DNA of 7,100 nucleotides, from assembly GCA_013203755.1 (NCBI GenBank), contig JABMPI010000343.1, positions 1 to 7,100 of the forward strand, read 5' to 3'. The first letter of the stretch is position 1. The number at the start of each line of letters is the position of its first letter. This document shows positions 1 through 6,406 of the stretch, in pieces. The translations under genes were made by a program, and so were the position numbers. The DNA comes from Bacteroidota bacterium (lineage in GTDB: Bacteria > Bacteroidota > Bacteroidia > Bacteroidales > Prolixibacteraceae). The notes under the pieces are model-generated. The model ran no database searches. It had not been told where the DNA came from and saw nothing but the letters and a program-made list of their open reading frames with translations.

Positions 1-635
1 AAAATATTCAATATTCTTCCAGTTCTGCCATTTCCGTCATAAAACGGGTGAATGCTTTCAAATTGATAGTGAAGCACAGCAAGATTGATTAGTGGAGATA
101 TTTCATTTTCGTCTCGATTGAAGTACTCAATGAAATTTGATAATAAATCCAATATTTCCTTTTTATCTTGGGGTGGGGTGTAGACGACTTCTCCTGTTGT
201 GCCATTTTTCAAAACAGTGCCTGGCATACTTCTTATTCCAGCAGTATTACCAATTAACTCATGTTGAATATCTATTATATCATTTGCTCGTAAAAATCCC
301 TGTTTCTTTATCAAGTCAAATCCGCGAAAAATAGCTTTTCGGTAATTTACAACCTCTTTTGTTTCCGGTGATATGTTTGACTTATTAATTGTTAGTGCTT
401 TATATAGCTCGTCCTGTGTTGTTATTATGTTTTCGATTTCAGAACTTCCTTTTGCCTCCTGCAATACAATTGCATTAACAAGCATTGATTGATTTGGAAT
501 TGTATTTGCAATCCCTTTTAACTCAGCCAAAGCAGCAGTTGCCTTGTTTGCTTCCCTTAATATTTTAATTGTTTCAACTTTTTCCTTTGATGGAGGAAGC
601 TTGTCCAAAATTCGGTATGGTGTATCTTGTCCCAT
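1..635 (-). CDS. Fic-domain protein (probable AMP-transferase), N-terminal part, runs off window edge
   Basis: The minus strand is open from ATG at 635 to the left edge, giving 211 residues that begin MGQDTPYRILDKLPP. The complete Fic motif HPFYDGNGRTGR is at residues 196-207; H196 would be the catalytic base and D200, N202 and R207 the nucleotide/metal-binding residues. An [S/T]xxxE[G/N] inhibitory motif, SSEIEN, is at residues 64-69, with E68 the expected blocking glutamate. Its N-terminal place makes this a class II, self-inhibited Fic protein. Such proteins usually transfer AMP to a hydroxyl on a target protein in the cytoplasm; the target cannot be read from sequence. Full-length relatives are about 350-380 residues, often with a C-terminal winged helix, so about 150 residues should lie outside the window. 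No antitoxin-like partner is seen upstream. The start is supported by the in-frame N-terminus typical of Fic_N proteins; the leader has no strong Shine-Dalgarno. Confidence 0.93.
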   Translation of the reverse strand, partial: MGQDTPYRILDKLPPSKEKVETIKILREANKATAALAELKGIANTIPNQSMLVNAIVLQEAKGSSEIENIITTQDELYKALTINKSNISPETKEVVNYRKAIFRGFDLIKKQGFLRANDIIDIQHELIGNTAGIRSMPGTVLKNGTTGEVVYTPPQDKKEILDLLSNFIEYFNRDENEISPLINLAVLHYQFESIHPFYDGNGRTGRILNI

Positions 636-652
636 GCTCTGTTAATTTGTAC

Positions 653-660
653 CAAAATTA
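653..660 (-). promoter_or_regulatory. Possible -7 promoter box for the Fic gene
   Basis: Read on the minus strand, the bases are TAATTTTG, which fits the Bacteroidota -7 consensus TAnnTTTG and lies 18-25 bases upstream of the Fic start codon. I see no convincing TTG-type -33 box at the usual distance, so this is a weak call in AT-rich DNA where the motif can occur by chance. Confidence 0.3.
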
Positions 661-672
661 CTAAAATTAGTA
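659..672. promoter_or_regulatory. 14-bp dyad TACTAA-AA-TTAGTA in the Fic leader
   Basis: Perfect 6-bp arms TACTAA and TTAGTA flank AA, 24 bases upstream of the Fic start and touching the possible -7 box. The position would suit an operator for a dimeric repressor, perhaps autoregulation, but AT-rich dyads of this size arise by chance. A second small dyad, GTCG-ATATG-CGAC, lies at 681-693 and is followed by seven T on the plus strand. Confidence 0.25.
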
Positions 673-711
673 CATGTTTTGTCGATATGCGACTTTTTTT
701 GCATTTACGGT

Positions 712-736
712 AACGGCAGTCTATCTAAAAGCCGTT
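712..736. repeat. Inverted repeat AACGGC / GCCGTT
   Basis: Perfect 6-bp arms at 712-717 and 731-736 enclose 13 bases. The right arm runs into TTTTGT. The segment from CAGTCT (717-722) through CTAAAAGCCGTTTTGT (725-740) resembles CAGTCT plus CTAAACGGCGTTTTTGT at 6407-6438 in the same orientation, so it may be a diverged, shortened copy of that element. Function unknown. Confidence 0.35.
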
Positions 737-957
737 TTGTATTGTTAATTTTCGGATTAAATATAACTGTTTTAGGCTTACGTACATAAACGGTTTCTCT
801 TTCTTTATTTGATTAACAAGAGTGTTTATTTTGCTTAGAAAAAGGTTTAATAACTTCATTTTTTCAAAAATAAATGAGCTCACCGTTTTCATGTATTCTT
901 GCAATTGTTTTAGCCTAATTATAAACGTATCGAGAAACTCAACCAAGTACAAAGAGG

Positions 958-1304
958 ATGGGTAAATGCCTTCCGTATGGCAAGTATTCAAACAAACTCA
1001 ACGAACTGGATGGATGGTTGCGAAACCGTCTCTGTTATTGCATTTGGCATCACTGGAAGAAGCCTGAACGGAAAAGGAAAAACCTGATTCGTTTGGGAAT
1101 TGAACAAGGGCAAGCGTATGCATGGAGCCGTTTGCAAATGGGAGGTTGGTCCGTCAGCCGACGGATCAAAGCCCGATTCTTGGTACTACTATTACAGTTG
1201 ATAGGTTGAAAAAGCGTGGTTATGTTTCTCTACTCGAAATTTACATGAAAATTGGGCTTCCCTCAATAAAAGGGGGTGGCTCAATCCATTTCCCCACAAT
1301 TTAG
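958..1304 (+). pseudogene. Group II intron reverse transcriptase/maturase, C-terminal fragment with frameshift
   Basis: Two plus-strand frames together give the maturase C-terminus. The first, up to about 1155, has KLNELDGWLRNRL, then CIWHHWKKPERKRKN, then AYAWSRLQMGGWSV. The second, from about 1167, has QSPILGTTITVDRLKKRGY, then SLLEIYMK, and ends at TAG 1302-1304. In intact relatives GGWAV is followed directly by AQSPIL, one codon then CAA. Here 11 bases (1156-1166) replace the expected 3, so 8 extra bases shift the frame; they form part of a perfect hairpin. The reverse transcriptase domain and the start of the maturase domain are absent, and an in-frame stop at 922-924 closes the frame upstream. 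The ATG at 958 is only the first methionine in a fragment. The family normally aids splicing and reverse transcription of its intron; this copy is dead. Confidence 0.9.
1151..1164 (+). repeat. Perfect hairpin at the maturase frameshift
   Basis: CCGTC (1151-1155), loop AGCC, GACGG (1160-1164). It lies exactly where the maturase frame breaks and accounts for the surplus bases relative to the family's usual GGWAV-AQSPIL coding. It could be a short inserted palindrome or a local templated duplication made during replication. Confidence 0.55.
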
Positions 1305-1305
1305 C

Positions 1306-1391
1306 GAACCGCCGTATATGTTCCTGAGCGAATGCGAAAGGAAGGAGCGCAGCTCGCGTACGTTATTGCCCAGCAATACCGGTGTGAGAGG
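1306..1391 (+). ncRNA. Distorted group II intron domain V
   Basis: The expected strands are present: GAACCGCCGTATA (1306-1318) on the left, GAAAGGAA (1336-1343) near the tip, CGTACG (1357-1362) and GGTGTGAGAGG (1381-1391) on the right. Bacterial domain V is normally about 34 nt; here the span is about 86 nt. The excess contains GAGC-GCA-GCTC (1345-1355) and TATTGC-CCA-GCAATA (1364-1378), both perfect hairpins. With these removed the strands come close to the normal helix with a GAAA tip. This comparison is from memory of the family, not an alignment. The catalytic helix should not form. Confidence 0.6.
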
Positions 1392-1440
1392 TTCTCCGCC
1401 AAGCTAATAACCTAGCGGCATCCTACTCGATTAGAGCCAG

Positions 1441-3405
1441 TTAATGTTTGGTTATCAAATATATATTCATTATTCCGTATAAAGTTTCTTTACTTATTGG
1501 TTTAGAGATAAAATCATCACAACCAGCGGAAAATGCTTGTTCTTTCTCTTCTTTCGTTGAATATGCTGTTTGTGCAATTATTGATAAATCAGGACGAAAT
1601 TTTTTTATTAGTTTTGTTGCTTCAAAACCGTTCATTATCGGCATTTTCATGTCCATTAAAACAAAATCAATTTCAGAGTTTTCCTTGCAAATTTCAACGG
1701 CTTCTTTTCCGTGTTTTGCATGTAATGTTTTCAAATTCAGTTCAAAACCTTCAAGTAAAATTTCTAAATACAAACAATTCACTTCTTCGTCTTCTACAAT
1801 TAGAATTGTGTATTTATCTTGTTTTTCTGTTATTTTCCCTTTATCATTATTTGAGATGTTTTTTATCATTTCTGAATTTACAGGCTTGCAAGGAATTGTA
1901 ACAATAAAAGTTGAACCTTTTCCTTTTTCCGATTGAAGTGTAATTTTGCCGCCAAGTAATTCTGCATTTTCTTTGGCTATTGACAAGCCTAAACCAAGTC
2001 CGCCAACATTTTTAGATAATTCTTTTTCTTCTTGCGAAAATTTAATAAAAATTGTTTCTTGATTTTCTTTTTTTATTCCTATTCCTGTGTCTTTTACATA
2101 AATTTCTAATTCTGTGTTTTTTAATTGATATCCAAATTCAATAAACCCTTCATTAGTAAATTTCAAGGCATTTTCAAGTAGATTGCTTAAAATTTTATTC
2201 AATTTTGTTTCATCAGAGAATATTGTACTTTCGTTATCAGGCAATTCTTTTTTTAAGTACAACGGTATTTTATTTTCTTTTGCTTTAATGTCGAAAATTG
2301 AAAAAAGCTCTAATAATAAATCGTTTAAGCAAACTTCATTTTCAATTATTTTAACTTGTTTTGTTCCTAGTTTAGATATTTCCAAAATGTCATCAATAAT
2401 TCGCATTAATTGATTTCCGCTATTTTGAATAATATTTATGTAATGTCTTTTCTTCGCATCAGTCAAATTTGGTTTGTTCAGAATACTTGAAAATCCTAAG
2501 ATACCGTTTAAAGGTGTTTTGATTTCATGCGAAATATTTTGTAAAAAAGCTGTTTTTAATTGGTCGCTTTCTTCTGCTTTTTCTTTTGCATTTATTAGTT
2601 CTTTTTCTGCTATTTTTCTGTCCGTAATATCCTGTGTCGTACCCCTAAGACCTATAGTTTTTCCCGCCGAATCAATTACCGCTTCTCCATGCGCCCACAT
2701 CCAACCGTTACTGCCATCTTTTCTTACAGTCTTCAGTTCAATTTTGTAGGAAATTCCGGTTTCTACTGTTTTAGCGATTGAAGTTGATAATAACTCCCAA
2801 CTTTCAGGTGTAAACAAATTCAAATTTTTGGTAAGAACTGGCGGCGGAAATGCAGGGTCAAAACCATACATTTTGTATAATTCTTCCGACCAAACAACTT
2901 GATTTGTTGATAAGTCTAAAACCCAACTGCCAATAGAAGCAAGCGATTGCGCTTCTTTTAGTTTTTTTTCGTTTTCTTCTGCTTTTTCTTTTTCCTTAAT
3001 TAATTCTTCTCTTTGTTTTTTATTTTCTTGTCCGAGATGATATAATCTTAATGCACTTTCAATAACTTTTAAAAGGTTATTTTCATTCCATGGTTTTTGG
3101 ATATATTGAAAAATACTAGCCTTGTTTATTGCATTTTCAATTGCATCTTGATCGGTATATCCGGTAATTAATATTCTATTGGGTTCAGGGTATTTTTCTA
3201 GCGAATATTGTAAAAATTCAACTCCTGTCATTTCCGGCATTCTTTGGTCGCTCAACACAAGGTCAATTTGATTATTATCAAGGATTTTCATCCCTTCTTT
3301 TGCAGAAATAGCAGTGAAAATATTGAATTTTCTTCTAAAAGTATCTTTGAAAATTATTAAGTTACTTTCTTCATCATCAACATATAACAGTGTAAATTTT
3401 TTCAT
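1441..3405 (-). CDS. Hybrid sensor histidine kinase, REC-PAS-HisKA-HATPase-REC
   Basis: A 654-residue cytoplasmic protein without membrane segments. Residues 4-118 form a receiver with acidic D10/D11, phosphoacceptor D53, T81 and K104. A charged coiled coil (about 120-150) leads to a PAS domain (about 153-268, from ASIGSWVLDL to the closing GTTQDITDRK). HisKA has the phosphorylated H293 in ISHEIKTPLNG. The ATPase domain has the N-box N412, G1 box DTGIGI at 439-444 and G2 GGLGLGLS. A C-terminal receiver (about 532-650) has D539, D585, T613 and K635. All key residues are intact. It likely autophosphorylates and passes phosphate to its own receivers or to the stand-alone receiver just upstream. 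No output domain is attached. It is the last gene of the operon, starting 3 bases after the receiver's TGA, so translation is probably coupled. The leader is A-rich with no clear Shine-Dalgarno. The downstream intron remnant leaves no visible terminator directly after its TAA. Confidence 0.95.
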   Translation of the reverse strand: MKKFTLLYVDDEESNLIIFKDTFRRKFNIFTAISAKEGMKILDNNQIDLVLSDQRMPEMTGVEFLQYSLEKYPEPNRILITGYTDQDAIENAINKASIFQYIQKPWNENNLLKVIESALRLYHLGQENKKQREELIKEKEKAEENEKKLKEAQSLASIGSWVLDLSTNQVVWSEELYKMYGFDPAFPPPVLTKNLNLFTPESWELLSTSIAKTVETGISYKIELKTVRKDGSNGWMWAHGEAVIDSAGKTIGLRGTTQDITDRKIAEKELINAKEKAEESDQLKTAFLQNISHEIKTPLNGILGFSSILNKPNLTDAKKRHYINIIQNSGNQLMRIIDDILEISKLGTKQVKIIENEVCLNDLLLELFSIFDIKAKENKIPLYLKKELPDNESTIFSDETKLNKILSNLLENALKFTNEGFIEFGYQLKNTELEIYVKDTGIGIKKENQETIFIKFSQEEKELSKNVGGLGLGLSIAKENAELLGGKITLQSEKGKGSTFIVTIPCKPVNSEMIKNISNNDKGKITEKQDKYTILIVEDEEVNCLYLEILLEGFELNLKTLHAKHGKEAVEICKENSEIDFVLMDMKMPIMNGFEATKLIKKFRPDLSIIAQTAYSTKEEKEQAFSAGCDDFISKPISKETLYGIMNIYLITKH

Positions 3406-3408
3406 TTT

Positions 3409-3786
3409 TCATTTTAGTTTTACAGCGTTAATTATTATTTGTTTTAGCTCTTTGTAATCCCATGGTTTTGGGACAAACTTATATAATTTGTATTTAAGAA
3501 AGGCTTCTTTTATATCGCTGTCTTCGCTGTACCCTGATATCATTAACCTGTTTGGCGGAATTTCAGAAAATCTTTCATTTATTTCTTTTAGAAGTTCAAC
3601 ACCAGTCATTCCCGGCATTCTTTGGTCGGTAATTACTATGTCAACCAAACCTTGTTCAAGTATTTCAAGAGCTTTATATGCCGAAATTGCAAGTTGTATT
3701 TCAAAATCTCTTCTGAAAGTGTCTTTAAAAATAAGCAAGTTGCTTTCTTCATCATCAACATATAATATTTTATATTTTGTATCCAT
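3409..3786 (-). CDS. Stand-alone response regulator receiver (CheY-like)
   Basis: 125 residues, a single receiver domain with nothing after it. D11 and D12 form the acidic pocket, D54 in TDQRMPGMTG is the phosphoacceptor, S84 takes the conserved Thr/Ser place and K107 in PKPW is the conserved lysine. The YVDDEESNL and DQRMPxMTG style is that of receivers often joined to kinases or HD-GYP domains in Bacteroidota and related groups. It is probably the phosphate-accepting partner of the TPR kinase encoded 13 bases upstream, acting by protein contact or as a relay step to the hybrid kinase. About half of its residues match the first receiver of the hybrid kinase, and the DNA of the two N-termini is almost the same over a short tract, so it is likely a duplicate. 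ATG at 3786 is preceded by ACAAGAT, a weak ribosome-binding site. Confidence 0.93.
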   Translation of the reverse strand: MDTKYKILYVDDEESNLLIFKDTFRRDFEIQLAISAYKALEILEQGLVDIVITDQRMPGMTGVELLKEINERFSEIPPNRLMISGYSEDSDIKEAFLKYKLYKFVPKPWDYKELKQIIINAVKLK

Positions 3787-3799
3787 ATCTTGTGCAATT

Positions 3800-6064
3800 T
3801 TATTTTATTGGTAGCGTAATTATAAATTCTGTTCCTTTATTAAGCTCTGAAATCACTTTAATTTCGCCATTGTGTTCTTTAATAATTCCATAAGTTATTG
3901 AAAGCCCAAGGCCTGTTCCTTTCCCTATGGGTTTTGTTGTGTAAAACGGATCAAATAGTTTTTCTTTTACCTCTGTATTCATTCCGCAGCCTGTATCTTT
4001 AATAGAAATAATAATAATATTCTCGTCTTTCTTTTTAGTTGAAATCCATATTTTTCCTTCATCAAGTATTGCGTCTATTGCATTCGAAAAAATATTTAAG
4101 AAAACTTGATTTATTTTACCTGTATTACATTCATAAAGGCTAATTTTAGTATCAAAATCCTTAATTATTTCAATGCGGTTTTTATATTTATTTTTCAATA
4201 ACAGCAATGAGGAATTTATACCTTCGTGAATATCTAAGAATTTCAGTTCTTCCTTATTAGTTCTTGAAAAGCTACGTAAGCCTTTCACAATTTCTGCTGT
4301 TCGGTCAGCACCAAGCATAATTTGCGTAATCATCTGAGGAATTGCCTCATAAGCTTCATTAAAACAATTCTCTTCTTTAAGTTTTTTAATTTTGATAATT
4401 TGTTCTTTCAGATTATTTGCTTCTGGTTCTATTTTGCTAATCTCATTAATTACTGGAATAATATCTTCAAAATCAAGCATTAAGCTGTTTATACCGGCAT
4501 AAACAAAATTTATCGGGTTATTTATTTCATGAGCTACGCCAGCTACAAGCACTCCCAGTGAAGCCATTTTTTCAGAATGAATGAGCTTGGCTTGGGCTTC
4601 CTTAAGGTTTTTCAATATAGTTTCCAGCTTTTCATTCTGAGAAGTTATTATTTCATTCTTTTTACCCAGATTTTTCATGTAAGTTACACCTATAATAAAT
4701 AATGCTATCAACAAAGCGAAACCGGAGATGATAATGATTCTGTTTCTATTTTTTTGTATCTCCTCTATATTTTCCTGTTCTAGTCTTATTTTTTCTTCTT
4801 CTGCTCTTTCTTTATCATAAAAATATTTTGCCTCAAGTCGACCAATTTCCTTTGATTGTTGTTCGTTAAGTAAGCTATCACTATAGTCTTCGGTTATTTT
4901 ATGGTATTTTAATGCTTTCTTATAATCTTCAATTAGCTCGTAGGTGAGAAATAGGCTTAATGATGCTTCTTGTATTTCTTTTTTTGAATTAATTTCAAAT
5001 GCCAATTTCAAGCCTTTCTCTCCAAAAAGTATTGCTTGATTAAAGTCGTATTTTTTCCGGTATGTCTTTCCAATAGAAGTTAAAGCTTGTGCAATATCCA
5101 TTTTTTCTCCCATCTGTTCTTTTGCTTTCAAACACTTTTTTAGATAATAAAGTGCTTTGTCATATTCGCCTATTGCGCTATATATAAGGCCGATATTGTT
5201 ATCTAAAGTAGTTATAGTGCTTTGATCGGTTAAGGTGTCAAGATACTCCAGCGCGCGAAAATATGAATTAAGCGATTTCTTGAATTCTTCTTTAAGTTCG
5301 TATATAAGCCCTACATTATTATGTGATCTTGCAATCGTTTTGTTGTCTCCATATTTTTCTTTGAGGAGCAAACTTTGTTGAAGGTATTTTAAAGCCTCAT
5401 CCAGATTTTCCTGATACATATAAACCAATCCTATATTGTTTAAAGTATGGGCTTTTTTTTCCATGTCTTTTAATTCTTCCCTGATTTGGAGTGCTTCAAA
5501 ATAATATTCTAATGCTTTTGAATAATTACTTTGAAATAGATTGACATTTCCTAGTTCATTTTTTGTTTCTGCAATGGTTGCTTTATTGCTGCTTTGCTCC
5601 CTGATTTTTAGTGATACTGACAAATTATCTATAGCAATATCAAAATCTCCCATTCTAAAATTTACAATACCAGTCTCGTTTAATGCATTACTAATCAATA
5701 CCGGTTCTTCCAATTTACGACTTATGTCAAGGCCTTTCTTTAATAATATTAATGCTTCTGAGTAATTTCCAGCTTCCTTACTGATTACACCCAAATTTAC
5801 AAGAGCTATAGCTTTGCCTTTTTTATAATCCAAAATATTTGAAAGCGAATCTGCTTCTGTGGCGTATTTTAAGGCTGCAAGCTGATTTGTTTGTGTTAAT
5901 TCACTCGCTAGTTTGTTCAAGCCGTCTACTCTTTCTACAGTAATATCTTTAGTTAAACTTTTTTTCAGACTATCAATATTTACGTAAGTTGTGGGGATGT
6001 CGGTTTGAGCATTTACTATCAAAACCAAACATAAGCAAAAGAAAATAGATATTATTTTTTTCAT
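3800..6064 (-). CDS. TPR-containing membrane sensor histidine kinase
   Basis: 754 residues. Residues 1-20 are a signal peptide ending in VNAQ (MKKI start, hydrophobic core, likely cut after A19). About seven TPR units with a regular 40-residue period follow (about 83-356, e.g. NNIGLVYMYQENLDEALKYL), with a weaker tail to about 395. After a charged coiled coil there is one membrane helix (about 442-463), then a coiled coil and the kinase. HisKA has H512 in GVAHEINNPINF, the NtrB-like form. The ATPase domain has N661 in the N-box, DTGCGM at 690-695, LFDPFYTTK, and GKGTGLGLS at 714-722. The layout puts the TPR domain outside the inner membrane and the kinase inside. Such TPRs usually bind a protein or peptide; the ligand is unknown. 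It is the first gene of the operon. ATG at 6064 is followed directly by the signal peptide and preceded by GGAATT, a weak ribosome-binding site. Confidence 0.95.
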   Translation of the reverse strand: MKKIISIFFCLCLVLIVNAQTDIPTTYVNIDSLKKSLTKDITVERVDGLNKLASELTQTNQLAALKYATEADSLSNILDYKKGKAIALVNLGVISKEAGNYSEALILLKKGLDISRKLEEPVLISNALNETGIVNFRMGDFDIAIDNLSVSLKIREQSSNKATIAETKNELGNVNLFQSNYSKALEYYFEALQIREELKDMEKKAHTLNNIGLVYMYQENLDEALKYLQQSLLLKEKYGDNKTIARSHNNVGLIYELKEEFKKSLNSYFRALEYLDTLTDQSTITTLDNNIGLIYSAIGEYDKALYYLKKCLKAKEQMGEKMDIAQALTSIGKTYRKKYDFNQAILFGEKGLKLAFEINSKKEIQEASLSLFLTYELIEDYKKALKYHKITEDYSDSLLNEQQSKEIGRLEAKYFYDKERAEEEKIRLEQENIEEIQKNRNRIIIISGFALLIALFIIGVTYMKNLGKKNEIITSQNEKLETILKNLKEAQAKLIHSEKMASLGVLVAGVAHEINNPINFVYAGINSLMLDFEDIIPVINEISKIEPEANNLKEQIIKIKKLKEENCFNEAYEAIPQMITQIMLGADRTAEIVKGLRSFSRTNKEELKFLDIHEGINSSLLLLKNKYKNRIEIIKDFDTKISLYECNTGKINQVFLNIFSNAIDAILDEGKIWISTKKKDENIIIISIKDTGCGMNTEVKEKLFDPFYTTKPIGKGTGLGLSITYGIIKEHNGEIKVISELNKGTEFIITLPIK

Positions 6065-6090
6065 AATTCCATTATTATTAAGTCCCTTTT

Positions 6091-6121
6091 AAATAGCAAT
6101 TTAGGTAAATATTTGCTATTT
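6091..6121. promoter_or_regulatory. 9-bp inverted repeat upstream of the kinase operon
   Basis: Perfect arms AAATAGCAA (6091-6099) and TTGCTATTT (6113-6121) enclose 13 bases, ending 26 bases ahead of the start codon. Arm centres are 22 bp apart, about two helical turns, which suits binding by a dimeric regulator on one face of the DNA. In RNA it would form an AT-rich hairpin in the leader. There is no U-run after it, so it is not a standard terminator. I cannot identify a promoter reliably here. Confidence 0.45.
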
Positions 6122-6362
6122 GGAATATGAATTAATGATTTGGAAGAAATAAAAACACTTTATGGTCAATAATTCCGCTTACTTGTCGGTTATTTTGAAC
6201 TGTCTCAAACGTTGATATTTGTACATGGAACAAAGCTGTCTTAATATATAACCTTATTAATTGTAAGAGCTAATAATAAAGAGTTTTATTTTGTGTTTTG
6301 AAAATAGGGGATTGCATTGTCCCACTATTTTATGTTGCATAATTGTGTCATTTTTATACATA

Positions 6363-6381
6363 TCTACTAATTTAGTGTAGA
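6363..6381. repeat. Imperfect palindrome TCTACTAA-T-TTAGTGTAGA
   Basis: Inner arms CTAA/TTAG around a single T extend to outer arms TCTA/TAGA with a two-base bulge (TG). The core resembles the TACTAA dyad before the Fic gene at 659-672. It could be a protein-binding site or part of the structured element just to the right. AT-rich chance is possible. Confidence 0.25.
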
Positions 6382-6406
6382 CATATTTTAGGACGGGTCA
6401 TTTAGA

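Larger units (their letters stand above)
636..957. other. Intergenic stretch without a supported gene
   Basis: This AT-rich gap separates the Fic gene from the intron remnant. It contains the dyads listed separately. A minus-strand reading frame of 88 codons (991 to 725) crosses it, encoding a Lys/Leu/Ile-rich helical sequence; its first codons lie antisense to the intron remnant, and a shorter start exists at 892. I recognise no family and do not call it a gene. The 5' part of the intron is not recognisable here, so the left junction of the remnant was probably made by deletion or recombination. Confidence 0.6.
958..1432 (+). mobile_element. Group II intron remnant (3' part only)
   Basis: The 3' third of a bacterial group II intron is recognisable: the C-terminal maturase region of the intron-encoded protein, then domain V beginning near GAACCGCCGTATA (1306-1318), GGTGTGAGAGG (1381-1391), a domain VI-like stem CCGC/GCGG (1398-1401 and 1415-1418), and the 3' end CCTACTCGATT (1422-1432), a form I know from bacterial introns with this maturase type. 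Domains I-III and most of the protein are missing, so it cannot splice or move on its own. Domain V carries extra hairpin-forming bases and would not fold normally. The last intron base is near 1432, 8 bases from the stop codon of the hybrid kinase at 1441. Hand counts give 27/60 G+C in 1021-1080 and 33/60 in 1321-1380, against 19/60 in 4201-4260 of the kinase operon, consistent with a foreign origin. The exact left edge, between about 958 and 990, is uncertain. Confidence 0.88.

Noticed and set aside
681..697. Intrinsic terminator (GTCG-ATATG-CGAC followed by T-run) on the plus strand
   Set aside because: The stem has only four pairs and no plus-strand gene lies upstream, so there is nothing for it to terminate.
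725..991. 88-codon minus-strand reading frame between Fic and the intron remnant
   Set aside because: No recognisable family, Lys/Leu/Ile-rich composition as expected from AT-rich DNA, and its first codons lie antisense to the intron remnant. Orthologues would be needed to call it a gene.
1448..1936. Plus-strand frames of 162 and 122 codons opposite the hybrid kinase
   Set aside because: They are antisense shadows of a strongly supported kinase/receiver coding region and have no domain signal.
6257..6361. 34-codon minus-strand frame in the gap right of the kinase operon
   Set aside because: Too short, no family resemblance, no ribosome-binding site, and its composition matches the surrounding non-coding DNA.
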